DNA of 64,000 bases from Soonwooa sp032062245 (lineage in GTDB: Bacteria > Bacteroidota > Bacteroidia > Flavobacteriales > Weeksellaceae): contig NZ_DAMBQF010000002.1 of assembly GCF_032062245.1 (NCBI RefSeq), positions 1 through 64,000 of the forward strand, given 5' to 3'. A program made the translations under genes and the position numbers. Under the pieces are notes generated by a model, which saw only the letters and a program-made list of their open reading frames with translations, did not search any database and was not told the origin of the DNA. Position 1 is the first letter of the stretch; each line of letters opens with the position of its first letter. Below, piece after piece: positions 8,353 to 16,870 of this stretch.

Positions 8353-8820
8353 TTATTTTTTCTTGCCAAGAGTAGTATTTTCGATCCAACGACCATCGCT
8401 GTTAAGATCTTTCAGATACCAAACTTTCTTAGCATTCATTAAGTAAAATGTGTAGGTGAGAGGCATTCCTATTTTTTTACCTTCAAGTTTGTCAGCTCTT
8501 ACCGAAACCACATTTTTTTTTCGAACATAATCTCCAGTAAAAACGTTGGAGGCTGTTTTTCCAGTTTTATGATCATCAAAAAGTTCTATTAGTGTAAAAC
8601 TTTTATCAGGACTAAACTCTATGATGTGTCTTTCATCATGATCATCGAACTTTTGAATAAATACATATTTTTTATCTTCGATAATGTAATCTGTTGCATC
8701 GCGATTTTGCTTATTTCTCTTTTCTATTTTTGAGATTAGATTATTAAGCTGTTCGTAATTTTGTGCATTAATGCTGTCCATAGCCAGCATTAACATACAA
8801 ACAAAAAGTATTTTTTTCAT
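8353..8820 (-). CDS. small secreted protein of unknown function in the tyrosine-degradation operon
   Basis: 155 residues with a clear signal peptide (MKKILFVCMLMLAMDSINAQ). The mature part is polar, lysine- and aspartate-rich and predicted beta-rich (FSPDKSFTLIELFDD, LTYTFYLMNAKKVWYLKDL). I do not recognise a domain. It is wedged between hppD (17-base gap) and fahA (12-base gap), so it is transcribed with them, yet an exported protein has no obvious role in a cytoplasmic pathway. Confidence 0.75.
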   Translation of the reverse strand: MKKILFVCMLMLAMDSINAQNYEQLNNLISKIEKRNKQNRDATDYIIEDKKYVFIQKFDDHDERHIIEFSPDKSFTLIELFDDHKTGKTASNVFTGDYVRKKNVVSVRADKLEGKKIGMPLTYTFYLMNAKKVWYLKDLNSDGRWIENTTLGKKK

Positions 8821-8837
8821 CTAAGTGTTTTATGTTT

Positions 8838-9968
8838 TTAAAGATTTCCTCTTTTCTCTTGCTCTCTTTCTAAAGCTTCGAAAAGGGCTTTGAAGTTTCC
8901 TGCTCCAAAACTTTGCGCGCCGTGTCTTTCGATAATTTCGAAGAAAAGAGTAGGGCGATCTTCAACAGGTTTTGTGAAAATTTGTAATAAATATCCTTCT
9001 TCATCACAATCAACCAAAATTCCTAGAGATTGAAGTTTTTTAATATCCTCGTCAATTGTTCCAACTCTTTCAGGAATCATGTCGTAATAAGCTTCTGGTG
9101 GCGCAGAAAGGAATTCAACACCTCTCTTTTTAAGCTCAGTTACGGTATGTACAATATCTTTTGTAGCAACAGCAATATGTTGCACGCCTTCGCCTTCATA
9201 GAAATCCAAATATTCTTCAACTTGAGATTTTTTCTTTCCTTCTGCAGGCTCGTTAATTGGGAATTTCGCGAAACCATTTCCGTTAGACATCACTTTAGAC
9301 ATTAATGCAGAATATTCAGTATTAATTTGCTTATCGTCAAAAGAAAGAATATTTACAAATCCCATCACATCTTCATACCATTTAACAACAGGAAGCATTC
9401 TGTCCCAATCTACATTCCCAACGCAGTGGTCAACATAAAGTAAACCAACATCTTCAGGATTATAATCACTTTCCCATTTTTCATAACCTGGCATGAATGG
9501 TCCAGAGTAATTTTTTCTTTCTACAAACATATGAACCGTTTCACCGTAAGTATAAATCCCTGACATTCTAACTTCACCGAATTCATCTGTAATGGTTGTT
9601 GGCTCTAAATAAGGTTTTCCACCTCTTTTTGTAGTTTCTTCGAAAGCTTTGTAAGCGTCATCTACCCATAAAGCCAAGATTTTAACACCATCACCATGTT
9701 TTTTTACATGTTCGCAGATCGGAGAATTAGACTTCAATCCAGTTGTTAAAACCAATCTAATTTTTCCTTGTTGAAGAACGTAAGAAGCGCGATCTCTAAC
9801 GCCAGTTTCTGGGCCTGCATAAGCAACAGATTGAAACCCAAAAGCTATCTTGTAAAAATGGGCTGCTTGTTTAGCATTTCCTACATAAAATTCTATATAA
9901 TCTGTTCCGTTGATTGGAAGGAAATTTTCTGCTTGCGCGATTTTTTCTGCAAAAGTTAATGTTGACAT
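8838..9968 (-). CDS. hppD: 4-hydroxyphenylpyruvate dioxygenase
   Basis: 376 residues, two vicinal-oxygen-chelate domains. The Fe(II) triad is visible: His in YVDHCVGNVD, His in GVQHIAVATKDI, Glu in LFFEIIERHG; the C-terminal QSFGAGNFKALFEALEREQ is characteristic. It converts 4-hydroxyphenylpyruvate to homogentisate. First gene of the operon hppD-unknown-fahA. Homogentisate dioxygenase, the step between these two enzymes, is not in the window. Confidence 0.95.
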   Translation of the reverse strand: MSTLTFAEKIAQAENFLPINGTDYIEFYVGNAKQAAHFYKIAFGFQSVAYAGPETGVRDRASYVLQQGKIRLVLTTGLKSNSPICEHVKKHGDGVKILALWVDDAYKAFEETTKRGGKPYLEPTTITDEFGEVRMSGIYTYGETVHMFVERKNYSGPFMPGYEKWESDYNPEDVGLLYVDHCVGNVDWDRMLPVVKWYEDVMGFVNILSFDDKQINTEYSALMSKVMSNGNGFAKFPINEPAEGKKKSQVEEYLDFYEGEGVQHIAVATKDIVHTVTELKKRGVEFLSAPPEAYYDMIPERVGTIDEDIKKLQSLGILVDCDEEGYLLQIFTKPVEDRPTLFFEIIERHGAQSFGAGNFKALFEALEREQEKRGNL

Positions 9969-10098
9969 GTCTCTTTTCTACTTTTAAATATTATTCGCCA
10001 AATTACAAATTTTTAAACTTTTAGAAAAACCCAATTTTTCATAAAATTTCGAATGCTTCATGCAACAGAATTCTAATATTCTTGAAACTAAAAATGCT

Positions 10099-10106
10099 TA
10101 TCTTTG
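10099..10106 (+). promoter_or_regulatory. -7 promoter element for queD, TATCTTTG
   Basis: Exact TAnnTTTG match ending only four bases before the ATG at 10111, so transcription may start at or next to the start codon. Confidence 0.65.
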
Positions 10107-10110
10107 CAAT

Positions 10111-10554
10111 ATGATTCGTATTACAAAAATTTTCACTTTCGAGACCGCCCATGTTCTTTATAATTATGATGGAAAATGCAAAAATATGCATGGTCATTCT
10201 TACAAGCTTTTCGTTACTGTAAAAGGAAATCCTATCAATGATTTGGATAATGTAAAAAACGGAATGGTGGTCGATTTTGGTGATATTAAAAAAATTGTAA
10301 AAGAAGAAGTGGTTGATGTTTGGGATCATGCTGTTTTGGTAAATGGTGCTTCGCCACACAAAAATCTTGGTCAAAAATTGGCAGACGAAGGACACAAAGT
10401 TATCTTTTGCGATTACCAACCGACTTGCGAAAATATGTTGTACGACATCGCTGCAAAAATCAAAAATAAACTTCCTAATACTATCGAGTTAGCTTATCTT
10501 AAACTCCACGAGACCGAAAATTCTTATGGAGAATGGTTGGCTGAAGAAAATTAA
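10111..10554 (+). CDS. queD: 6-carboxytetrahydropterin synthase (QueD/PTPS family)
   Basis: 147 residues from the ATG at 10111; the longer frame from 10060 would include the promoter and is rejected. Zinc-binding His residues (ETAHVLYN and NMHGHSY), the catalytic Cys (Cys23 in GKCKN), the WDHAVL His and the terminal LHETENSYGEW Glu are all present. The QueD reaction turns dihydroneopterin triphosphate into carboxytetrahydropterin for queuosine; a pyruvoyl-tetrahydropterin synthase activity is the alternative. lpxH follows 33 bases later. Confidence 0.88.
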   Translation: MIRITKIFTFETAHVLYNYDGKCKNMHGHSYKLFVTVKGNPINDLDNVKNGMVVDFGDIKKIVKEEVVDVWDHAVLVNGASPHKNLGQKLADEGHKVIFCDYQPTCENMLYDIAAKIKNKLPNTIELAYLKLHETENSYGEWLAEEN

Positions 10555-10587
10555 TTTTAGTTTTAAAATCGTATTTCGAATTCCTGA

Positions 10588-11352
10588 ATGACGCCAATTA
10601 ATCTTTCACCAGACAAAAAAATCTATTTTGCATCGGACCAACATTTTGGTGCGCCAGATCCCAAATCTAGTAAGATTCGTGAAGAGCGTTTTATACGTTG
10701 GCTTAACGATATCAAGAAAGATGCGCAGGTTTTGTTTTTGATGGGCGACTTATTCGATTTTTGGCATGAGTGGCAATACGTCATTCCGAAAGGTTATGTC
10801 CGTGTTTTAGGAAAGTTGGCAGAGCTAAAAGATTCAGGAATTGATATTTATTTCTTTGTTGGCAACCACGATTTGTGGATGAAAAACTATCTTGAAGAAG
10901 AAATCGGTTGTACGGTTTATTTTTCAAAACAATATTTTTCGGCAGCTGGCAAGCGCTTTTTGTTGGCACACGGCGATGGGCTTGGTCCTGGCGACAAAGG
11001 CTACAAAAGGATGAAGAAATTGTTTACCAATCCTATTGCGCAATGGGCTTTCAAATGGTTGCATCCGGACATTGCTATGCGTGTTGCATTGTATATGTCG
11101 CAAAAGAATAAAATGATTTCTGGCGAGGAAGACAAAGCATTTTTGGGCGAAGACAAAGAGTTTTTGATTGTCTATTCTAAAAAGAAGTTGGAGACCGAAG
11201 ATATCGATTATTTCATCTACGGACATCGCCATTTGCCTATGGTTTTGGATTTAGCAAAAGGTGCCAAATATATCAACTTGGGCGACTGGATTTCTTATTT
11301 TACTTACGGCGTTTTCGATGGCGAATTCCATTTGAAAACTTTTGAAGAATAA
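10588..11352 (+). CDS. lpxH: UDP-2,3-diacylglucosamine diphosphatase-type metallophosphoesterase
   Basis: 254 residues with the calcineurin-like metal sites: ASDQHFG, MGDLFDFWHEW, VGNHDLW, LAHGDGLG and YGHRHLP. LpxH hydrolyses UDP-2,3-diacylglucosamine to lipid X in lipid A synthesis at the inner membrane. The lead sequence IYFASDQHFGAPDP and the helical insert (KKLFTNPIAQWAFKWLHP) fit Bacteroidota LpxH. Followed by a LuxE-like gene after 8 bases, so the two are cotranscribed. Confidence 0.9.
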   Translation: MTPINLSPDKKIYFASDQHFGAPDPKSSKIREERFIRWLNDIKKDAQVLFLMGDLFDFWHEWQYVIPKGYVRVLGKLAELKDSGIDIYFFVGNHDLWMKNYLEEEIGCTVYFSKQYFSAAGKRFLLAHGDGLGPGDKGYKRMKKLFTNPIAQWAFKWLHPDIAMRVALYMSQKNKMISGEEDKAFLGEDKEFLIVYSKKKLETEDIDYFIYGHRHLPMVLDLAKGAKYINLGDWISYFTYGVFDGEFHLKTFEE

Positions 11353-11360
11353 ATTTAATA

Positions 11361-12368
11361 ATGCAAAATTCCATTTTCAACATACAAACTGAGGCCGATT
11401 TTCTAGAAGCAGCTTTGGAGACTTTTCGATTTCAATATTGGCATGTTGAGGTTTACAAAAAGTTTGTAGATTATCTCAACATCAATCCCGAAACGGTGAC
11501 AACTTTGGAAGCGATTCCTTTTTTGCCCATCGAAATGTTCAAAAATCATCAAGTTCTCGATATCGAAAAACCTGCTGAAAAGTATTTTCAAAGTTCGGGG
11601 ACGACGCAGATGAATCTCTCCAAACATTGGATTTCAGATTTTGGCTTGTACGAAGAAAGCATTTACAAAAGCTTCGATCAATTTATCGGAAATCCCGAAG
11701 ACTTCATATTTTTAGGACTTTTGCCGAGTTATTTGGAGCGCGACAATTCGTCGTTAATCTACATGGTGAACTATCTTATCGAAAAATCGGGCAAAGCAGA
11801 GAACGGTTATTTCCTTTACAATCACGACGATTTATTCGAAATTCTAAATAAAACCTCTGATAAAAAAGTCATTCTTTTCGGTGTTTCGTTTGCGTTGTTG
11901 GACTTTTTGGACACTTTAGAATATAAAAATCTTAAACTTAATTCGACCGAAAATCTTATCGTTATCGAAACGGGCGGTATGAAGGGACGTAAGGAAGAAA
12001 TGACAAAAGACGAGCTGTTGTCGATTTTCCAAAAAGCCTTTAAAACCGACAAAATCTACTCCGAATATTCAATGACCGAATTGCTGTCTCAAGCTTATTC
12101 GATGGGCGAAAATATCTACGATTGTCCCAACTGGATGCGCATTTTGGTGAGAAATACCGAAGATCCGCTGTCGTATATGGAGTCGGGTAGGACGGGTGCG
12201 ATCAACATTATCGACCTCGCCAATCGTCATTCTTGCAGCTTTATTGCGACGCAAGATTTAGGGAAAATCCTTGAAAATCCAAATTCAAAAACGCTTAGCA
12301 AAAGCTTCCAAGTTTTGGGCAGAATCGACCATTCCGACATTCGCGGCTGCAGTCTTTTGGTGTCTTAA
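11361..12368 (+). CDS. LuxE-type acyl-protein synthetase/acyltransferase-like protein
   Basis: 335 residues resembling the acyl-protein synthetase (LuxE) family, distant relatives of adenylate-forming ligases. An ATP-binding loop is visible as YFQSSGTTQMNLSKHW and the core has IVIETGGMKGRKEEM and YSEYSMTELLSQAY. LuxE activates fatty acids for a reductase, but no LuxC or luciferase genes are near; in this group similar genes occur alone. Link to lpxH (8-base gap) suggests acyl handling in the envelope, which is inference. A GC-rich structured repeat begins 12 bases after its stop. Confidence 0.75.
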   Translation: MQNSIFNIQTEADFLEAALETFRFQYWHVEVYKKFVDYLNINPETVTTLEAIPFLPIEMFKNHQVLDIEKPAEKYFQSSGTTQMNLSKHWISDFGLYEESIYKSFDQFIGNPEDFIFLGLLPSYLERDNSSLIYMVNYLIEKSGKAENGYFLYNHDDLFEILNKTSDKKVILFGVSFALLDFLDTLEYKNLKLNSTENLIVIETGGMKGRKEEMTKDELLSIFQKAFKTDKIYSEYSMTELLSQAYSMGENIYDCPNWMRILVRNTEDPLSYMESGRTGAINIIDLANRHSCSFIATQDLGKILENPNSKTLSKSFQVLGRIDHSDIRGCSLLVS

Positions 12369-12379
12369 CATTTTTATTT

Positions 12380-12492
12380 GGGCGGCATTTCGGGCTGTCA
12401 CTAGTCGCTGCGCCGCGCCAACGCATTGGCCCACGCCTGCGGCGCGAGCTCCAACAGGCCGTTCCATCCCGGCCGCAGTTTCGGGATAATTA
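12380..12492 (+). repeat. GC-rich structured repeat, copy A
   Basis: Ends match copy B (40873-40967): left end GGGCGGCATTTC, right end GGCCGC then TTTCGGGATAATTA, with GAGCTCC conserved inside. GCGGC near the left end pairs with GCCGC near the right. Inner stem GCGCCGC/GCGGCGC encloses a GCCAA/TTGGC hairpin. Much more GC-rich than the surroundings. It sits just after a plus-strand stop codon, as copy B does. Confidence 0.75.
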
Positions 12493-12558
12493 ATTCCAAA
12501 ACTAATCAGTTAATTTTTAGATAAAAATAAGAGTTCAAATGTAATTTATAAATACAAT

Positions 12559-12594
12559 AAAAAAACGCCGCATTAGTAATGTGGCATTTTTTGT
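12559..12594. terminator. terminator between the LuxE-like gene and the amidoligase operon
   Basis: GCCGCAT pairs with ATGTGGC (one wobble) inside flanking A and T runs, so it can work in both directions. It lies 40 bases after the last gene of the minus-strand ligase operon. Confidence 0.75.
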
Positions 12595-12631
12595 TATAAT
12601 CGAAACTATTCCGTTTTAATTTATTGGAAAA

Positions 12632-13816
12632 CTATTTCACAAACAAGGCAAAAGAGCTTCCTGTCCACATTTGGTCAGCTTTATTAAAATCAACATTCGC
12701 CATGTCGGACTTGGTCATTCTTACCAAATTATTAAGATAAGTGGGGAATTCGTCGCCAGGTTTCCAAATGAAAAGCATTCGTATTTCTCCTTTTGCGTAG
12801 TCGCCATTTGGATCACGGAAAACTTCTGCATACTCTACTTTTTTCTGCAAAATATATTGAGAAGGATCATCGATTTGTACTAAAGTTTCTTTAGTCGGAT
12901 GTAGGTTAATACCACCACCAGCAAAGGAATATAAAGGTTTTAAGACATATTCTTCAATATTTTCATCACTCGGGAATTCGTTGGCGTAATAGCTTTCTGG
13001 GATGTAAGTATGCTCCAAAAGAGGCAATACATATTTTGAAATTTTATAAAACCAATTTGGGTGTGTAACCCATTCTACATCGACATCTTCACGAATATTA
13101 AACTCCGATTCAAAACCTTCGATTTTATCCAGTTCGTCCAAGATAACACGGTTGTAGATACGTTTAATTCTGACTAATTCGCCATTATCGTTTTCATAAA
13201 AAATCTCGCGACCTCTTTTTTTAACCTTGCTAAGACAAACGGTTTTTATGTGTAAAAGATCTTCAGTGATTTTAAAATCAATTTTTGTTTTTTGACGTTC
13301 AGGATAGACTTCGAGAAGAATGACATTTTCGGGATTTTCGTCGCCAACGATAACTTCTTTCATAATCTCGATAAGTTGATCATACGGAATACGCTGCGAT
13401 AACTCTGACAAAAACGGAAAAACTTCGAAAACAACATCACGATGCAATTCTTCAAATGCATAAAGTGATGGGAAAGCTTGTAACTCGATTAACTGAGGCA
13501 TTGGCTTACCATCGGCGCCACGACAAATACCAAAATCGATGCACAAAAAATGCGGCTTGTCTGTGTCATGTGGCACAAAACAGTTTGCTGGAATAGCTTT
13601 ATCAAAAACCTCTTTTGGGATTTTGTTAATTTGTTCCAAAATAGATTCGGCAGCGTATAATAATTTTTCTCTAAAAGAATAGGGTAAAAAAACTGGCGCC
13701 TCGCAAAGGCGAAAACCTGTGTATTGTCCAGTTTTTTCGTGGATCATCTCCTTCATCAACTCATATTTTTCGTTGGTGAATTCTTGATTAAATTGATCTC
13801 TATATTTAGGTACCAT
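12632..13816 (-). CDS. ATP-grasp-like protein, last gene of the amidoligase operon
   Basis: 394 residues, no close named family that I recognise. The C-terminal third looks like ATP-grasp: YVLKPLYSFAGGGI (Lys293 and glycine loop), ILQKKVEYAEV (adenine hinge), EIRMLFIW (Arg346) and YLNNLVRMTK. An earlier block, PQLIELQAFPSLYAFE (about 108-122), resembles the acidic metal-binding motif usually found after the hinge, so the domain may be permuted or duplicated. Likely a carboxylate-amine or peptide ligase. It is 24 bases after the amidotransferase gene and ends the eight-gene run. Confidence 0.65.
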   Translation of the reverse strand: MVPKYRDQFNQEFTNEKYELMKEMIHEKTGQYTGFRLCEAPVFLPYSFREKLLYAAESILEQINKIPKEVFDKAIPANCFVPHDTDKPHFLCIDFGICRGADGKPMPQLIELQAFPSLYAFEELHRDVVFEVFPFLSELSQRIPYDQLIEIMKEVIVGDENPENVILLEVYPERQKTKIDFKITEDLLHIKTVCLSKVKKRGREIFYENDNGELVRIKRIYNRVILDELDKIEGFESEFNIREDVDVEWVTHPNWFYKISKYVLPLLEHTYIPESYYANEFPSDENIEEYVLKPLYSFAGGGINLHPTKETLVQIDDPSQYILQKKVEYAEVFRDPNGDYAKGEIRMLFIWKPGDEFPTYLNNLVRMTKSDMANVDFNKADQMWTGSSFALFVK

Positions 13817-13840
13817 TTGTGCCTTGTTTTTTTTAGTTAA

Positions 13841-14680
13841 TTAATCCAAACTGTGAGCTAGCGCTTGCAAAATTTTGTCTTGAGCCATCTTTAAAAAACT
13901 CGGTAAAATTTCTTTTTGGGTCAAAATAATTTTGTCTTCATCATCAATTCTGTCAAGTGTTTCCAAATACTTTTCCATGCCGAAGCTGCTAATCATCGCT
14001 TGTTTGTTAGATTCGTCTTTTAGATTTTCTAACATGCCAGCTGGATTGGCTTCAGGATGGAATTGAGTCCCGAAAATCTCATCCGAAAAACGAATCGCCA
14101 TCAATGCTCTTTCTAATTGGATATTCGGCCGCATTTTTTCGATTGCGACAACCTTCATTCCCAGTTCGTTTAACTTCTCGTCGTTTGGTTCGATGCATTG
14201 GTATGAGCGCGAATCCACAGCGTAGAAAGGTTCTGGCAGATTTTTAAATAAAATTTCATGCTCGCCTTCCTCTGTTTTATGTATTGGCATCACACCAAAC
14301 GAGTAAGATTTTCTTTTACAAACATTCGCCAACTTCCAATTGATAACCGCTAATTGGAATGAGTGACAAATCAAAAACAAGTATTTTTTGTCTTCGTTAT
14401 TTTTATTGTAATCCCAAATTCCGTTTAAAAAATTGGCGTAAGGTGTTTCCCAAGCAAAACCTTCTTTGTGTGGATTTCCGGGACCACCTGACGAAATGAA
14501 TATATCGAAATCTTCAATATTTGGCATTTCGTTTTTATAGCGAACATCGAAAACTTCGATGCTGATTTGCTCGGAGTTTGTATTTTTAAAATTTTCAGAA
14601 ATCTGAATAATATTTGCCAATCCTTGGTTGGGGAAACTGTTATTCATATCTAAAATTGCGATTCTAACTGCTTGATTCAT
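13841..14680 (-). CDS. class I glutamine amidotransferase-like protein
   Basis: 279 residues with an intact triad: Cys105 in LICHSFQLA, His208 and Glu210 in FGTQFHPEA; the SSGGPGNP loop is the oxyanion strand. Such domains release ammonia from glutamine for a partner ligase, or hydrolyse gamma-glutamyl bonds. Placement between a GCS2-type ligase (68-base gap) and an ATP-grasp-like gene (24-base gap) suggests ammonia supply or trimming of a gamma-glutamyl product. It is not close to GuaA, CarA or TrpG types by context. The last 60 residues are helical and beyond the usual core. Confidence 0.85.
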   Translation of the reverse strand: MNQAVRIAILDMNNSFPNQGLANIIQISENFKNTNSEQISIEVFDVRYKNEMPNIEDFDIFISSGGPGNPHKEGFAWETPYANFLNGIWDYNKNNEDKKYLFLICHSFQLAVINWKLANVCKRKSYSFGVMPIHKTEEGEHEILFKNLPEPFYAVDSRSYQCIEPNDEKLNELGMKVVAIEKMRPNIQLERALMAIRFSDEIFGTQFHPEANPAGMLENLKDESNKQAMISSFGMEKYLETLDRIDDEDKIILTQKEILPSFLKMAQDKILQALAHSLD

Positions 14681-14748
14681 ACTGCAAAAATTTATGCAAA
14701 GTTAAGCAAATATTAACAAATGGCTTTTTTCACGACTTTAAAGGCTGG

Positions 14749-15852
14749 CTAGATGACACTTTTTTCTGTTTCGAAAATCATATAATCAACAACTGCTTTT
14801 AGGTCGCCGCCACTTTCGTTAAAGACTTGTAGCTGTCGATCTGCACCAGTTCCCATTTTTAAAATTTCTCGCGAATATTCAACTTCTTGACGACAATCTA
14901 GCTCGTCCACAACATCGTCGATAAACAGTAAAAGTTCGTCCAATAAATCGGAATACGGAACACTTCTTTCTTTCCCAAAATCGATTAAGTTAGCGTGGAT
15001 TCCATCTTTAGAAGCACGCCATTTATTTTCAGAAATCATCAATCTTCGATAAGATCGGAAGCTGATGTTTTGTTGATGCATTTTGTAAATTTTTGCCACC
15101 AAACATTGCATGATTGCAGCCAGACAAACCGTCTCGTCAATGGTTAATGGCATGTCGCAAATCCTAAATTCGATGGTTGGATAGAATGGATGGACACGCA
15201 GATCCCACCAGATTTTCTTAGCATTGTCAATCGTTCCTGTTTTAATCATCAAATTAACGTAAGCATCAAACTCTGCAACACTACTAAAGTAACTCGGAAT
15301 CCCAGTTCTCGGAAATTTCGCAAAAACTTCTTGACGATAAGATTTGAAACCTGTCAAACGACCAACCCAAAACGGCGAATTGGTAGACAAAGCATAAACG
15401 TGAGGCAAAAAGTAACGCATAACATTCTGGATTCTGATACCTTCTTCTCGATCAGGAATGCCGATGTGTACGTGTAATCCGAAAATAAGATTAGAACGTG
15501 CAACATCGCCCATATCGTTTACCAGCTTGTCGTAACGAGCATCTTTGGTGATGATATTATTCTTCCAATGCGAAAACGGATGTGTGCCACCTCCAGAAAC
15601 GCGAAGACCTTGCTCGTGCGCCACTTTTACAAGATGACGACGAAGATTGGTAAGCTCTTCTCTGGCTTCTTTAACGTTTTGACAAATGCCGGTTTCCATT
15701 TCGACAACGGATTCGTGCATTTCGTGTTTTAGGTTTTCGCTGAGAAGTGTTTTTCCGCCTTCAATGATTTTGGAAACATGCGAAACCAAATCGCGTGTTT
15801 CGGCATCGATGATCTGGTATTCTTCTTCAACTCCTATCGTAAATCTGTGCAT
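14749..15852 (-). CDS. GCS2/YbdK-type carboxylate-amine ligase
   Basis: 367 residues, the normal length for the YbdK group of the glutamate-cysteine ligase 2 family. Diagnostic motifs are all present: GVEEEYQIID at the N-terminus, SGGGTHPFSHW, FGLHVHIGIPDRE, IEFRICDMPLTIDE and NKWRASKDGIHANLID. The family joins a carboxylate (often the gamma-carboxylate of glutamate) to an amine using ATP. Substrates here are unknown; the neighbouring ligases and amidotransferase imply a multi-step amide-bond pathway. 28 bases after the ATP-grasp gene. Confidence 0.9.
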   Translation of the reverse strand: MHRFTIGVEEEYQIIDAETRDLVSHVSKIIEGGKTLLSENLKHEMHESVVEMETGICQNVKEAREELTNLRRHLVKVAHEQGLRVSGGGTHPFSHWKNNIITKDARYDKLVNDMGDVARSNLIFGLHVHIGIPDREEGIRIQNVMRYFLPHVYALSTNSPFWVGRLTGFKSYRQEVFAKFPRTGIPSYFSSVAEFDAYVNLMIKTGTIDNAKKIWWDLRVHPFYPTIEFRICDMPLTIDETVCLAAIMQCLVAKIYKMHQQNISFRSYRRLMISENKWRASKDGIHANLIDFGKERSVPYSDLLDELLLFIDDVVDELDCRQEVEYSREILKMGTGADRQLQVFNESGGDLKAVVDYMIFETEKSVI

Positions 15853-15880
15853 AGTTTGTGTTTTTGATGTTAGAAAAGCT

Positions 15881-16837
15881 CTATTTTTTAACAGAATCTT
15901 TCACGAAATCGCCCCAAGAAATATTAGGTTTTCCAGAAACATATTCTTTGGCTTTTTCGATAGCTAATTTTGCAGAATGTTCCACAATCCATTGAAAATT
16001 ATCTTCACCAACCGAGTTGCGATCAGCGTCTGGCGCAGGATTACAGAAATCGATAGCATAAGGAATTCCGTCTCTTACAGCGAATTCAACCGTGTTAAAA
16101 TCATATCCTAAAGCTTCATTAATTTTCAAAGTATAATCATGAATTGTTTTTAGAACTTTTTCTAATTGTTCACCTTCGTATTTTGATTCGGTTACGTAAC
16201 GCAAATGATGTGGATTACGTGGATCGTAAGGCATAATATGAACATATTTTTTGCCCAAACAATAAACGCGATAATAATCTTCAAAGACAATTTCCTCTTG
16301 AACCATCATCACCAATTGTTCAGTTTCTGACAATTTATTCCAAAGGTCATCTTGATTTTCTACACGATAAACATTGCGCCAACCGCCACCATCATGAGGT
16401 TTCATATAAGCTGGGAAACCAACATACTTAAAAATATAATCCCAATCGTGTGGGAATTTTAAGTTTCTAAAAGAAGTTTCTGACGTGTTAGTCGGTCTTT
16501 CGTGTGATGGAAGAAGCACAGTTTTCGGAACTGGAATTCCGATTTTTGTCATGAGTGCATTATTGAAAAACTTTTCGTCTGCGCTCCACCAAAATGGATT
16601 GTTGATGACATAAGTTCCGTTAACCGCAGCATTCTTAAGATAAGCACGATAAAAAGGAACATCCTGAGAAATTCTGTCAATGATTACTGAGTATTCGTAA
16701 TCTGCGCCTTGTTCCAGTTTGTCAATCATAACAGGTTCTGCGATGATTTCGCCGTTACCTAACTCGTTTACTTTATCTATAAATGCCCATGGAAACGTGT
16801 CTTCCATACCAAATAATATTCCTACTTTCTTAGCCAT
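15881..16837 (-). CDS. ATP-grasp ligase (318 residues)
   Basis: ATP-grasp order is clear: N-terminal Rossmann-like preATP-grasp (MAKKVGILFGMEDTFP), Lys146 with glycine loop (AYMKPHDGGGWRNV), hinge VQEEIVFE (about 179-186), and the metal site EFAVRDGIPYAIDFCNPAP (Glu251, Asp263, Asn266). Most like the RimK/D-Ala ligase branch, which joins amino acids or peptides through an acyl phosphate. Cytoplasmic. Between an esterase gene (33-base gap) and the GCS2-type ligase (28-base gap) in the same operon. Confidence 0.88.
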   Translation of the reverse strand: MAKKVGILFGMEDTFPWAFIDKVNELGNGEIIAEPVMIDKLEQGADYEYSVIIDRISQDVPFYRAYLKNAAVNGTYVINNPFWWSADEKFFNNALMTKIGIPVPKTVLLPSHERPTNTSETSFRNLKFPHDWDYIFKYVGFPAYMKPHDGGGWRNVYRVENQDDLWNKLSETEQLVMMVQEEIVFEDYYRVYCLGKKYVHIMPYDPRNPHHLRYVTESKYEGEQLEKVLKTIHDYTLKINEALGYDFNTVEFAVRDGIPYAIDFCNPAPDADRNSVGEDNFQWIVEHSAKLAIEKAKEYVSGKPNISWGDFVKDSVKK

Positions 16838-16870
16838 AATTGTACTTTTTTTATGTGTTTTTAAAATGAT

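Noticed and set aside
12271..12489. Coding frames across the GC-rich repeat
   Set aside because: Frames overlap the end of the LuxE-like gene and run through a structured repeat with low-complexity Ala/Arg/Pro translation; no ribosome site or homology.
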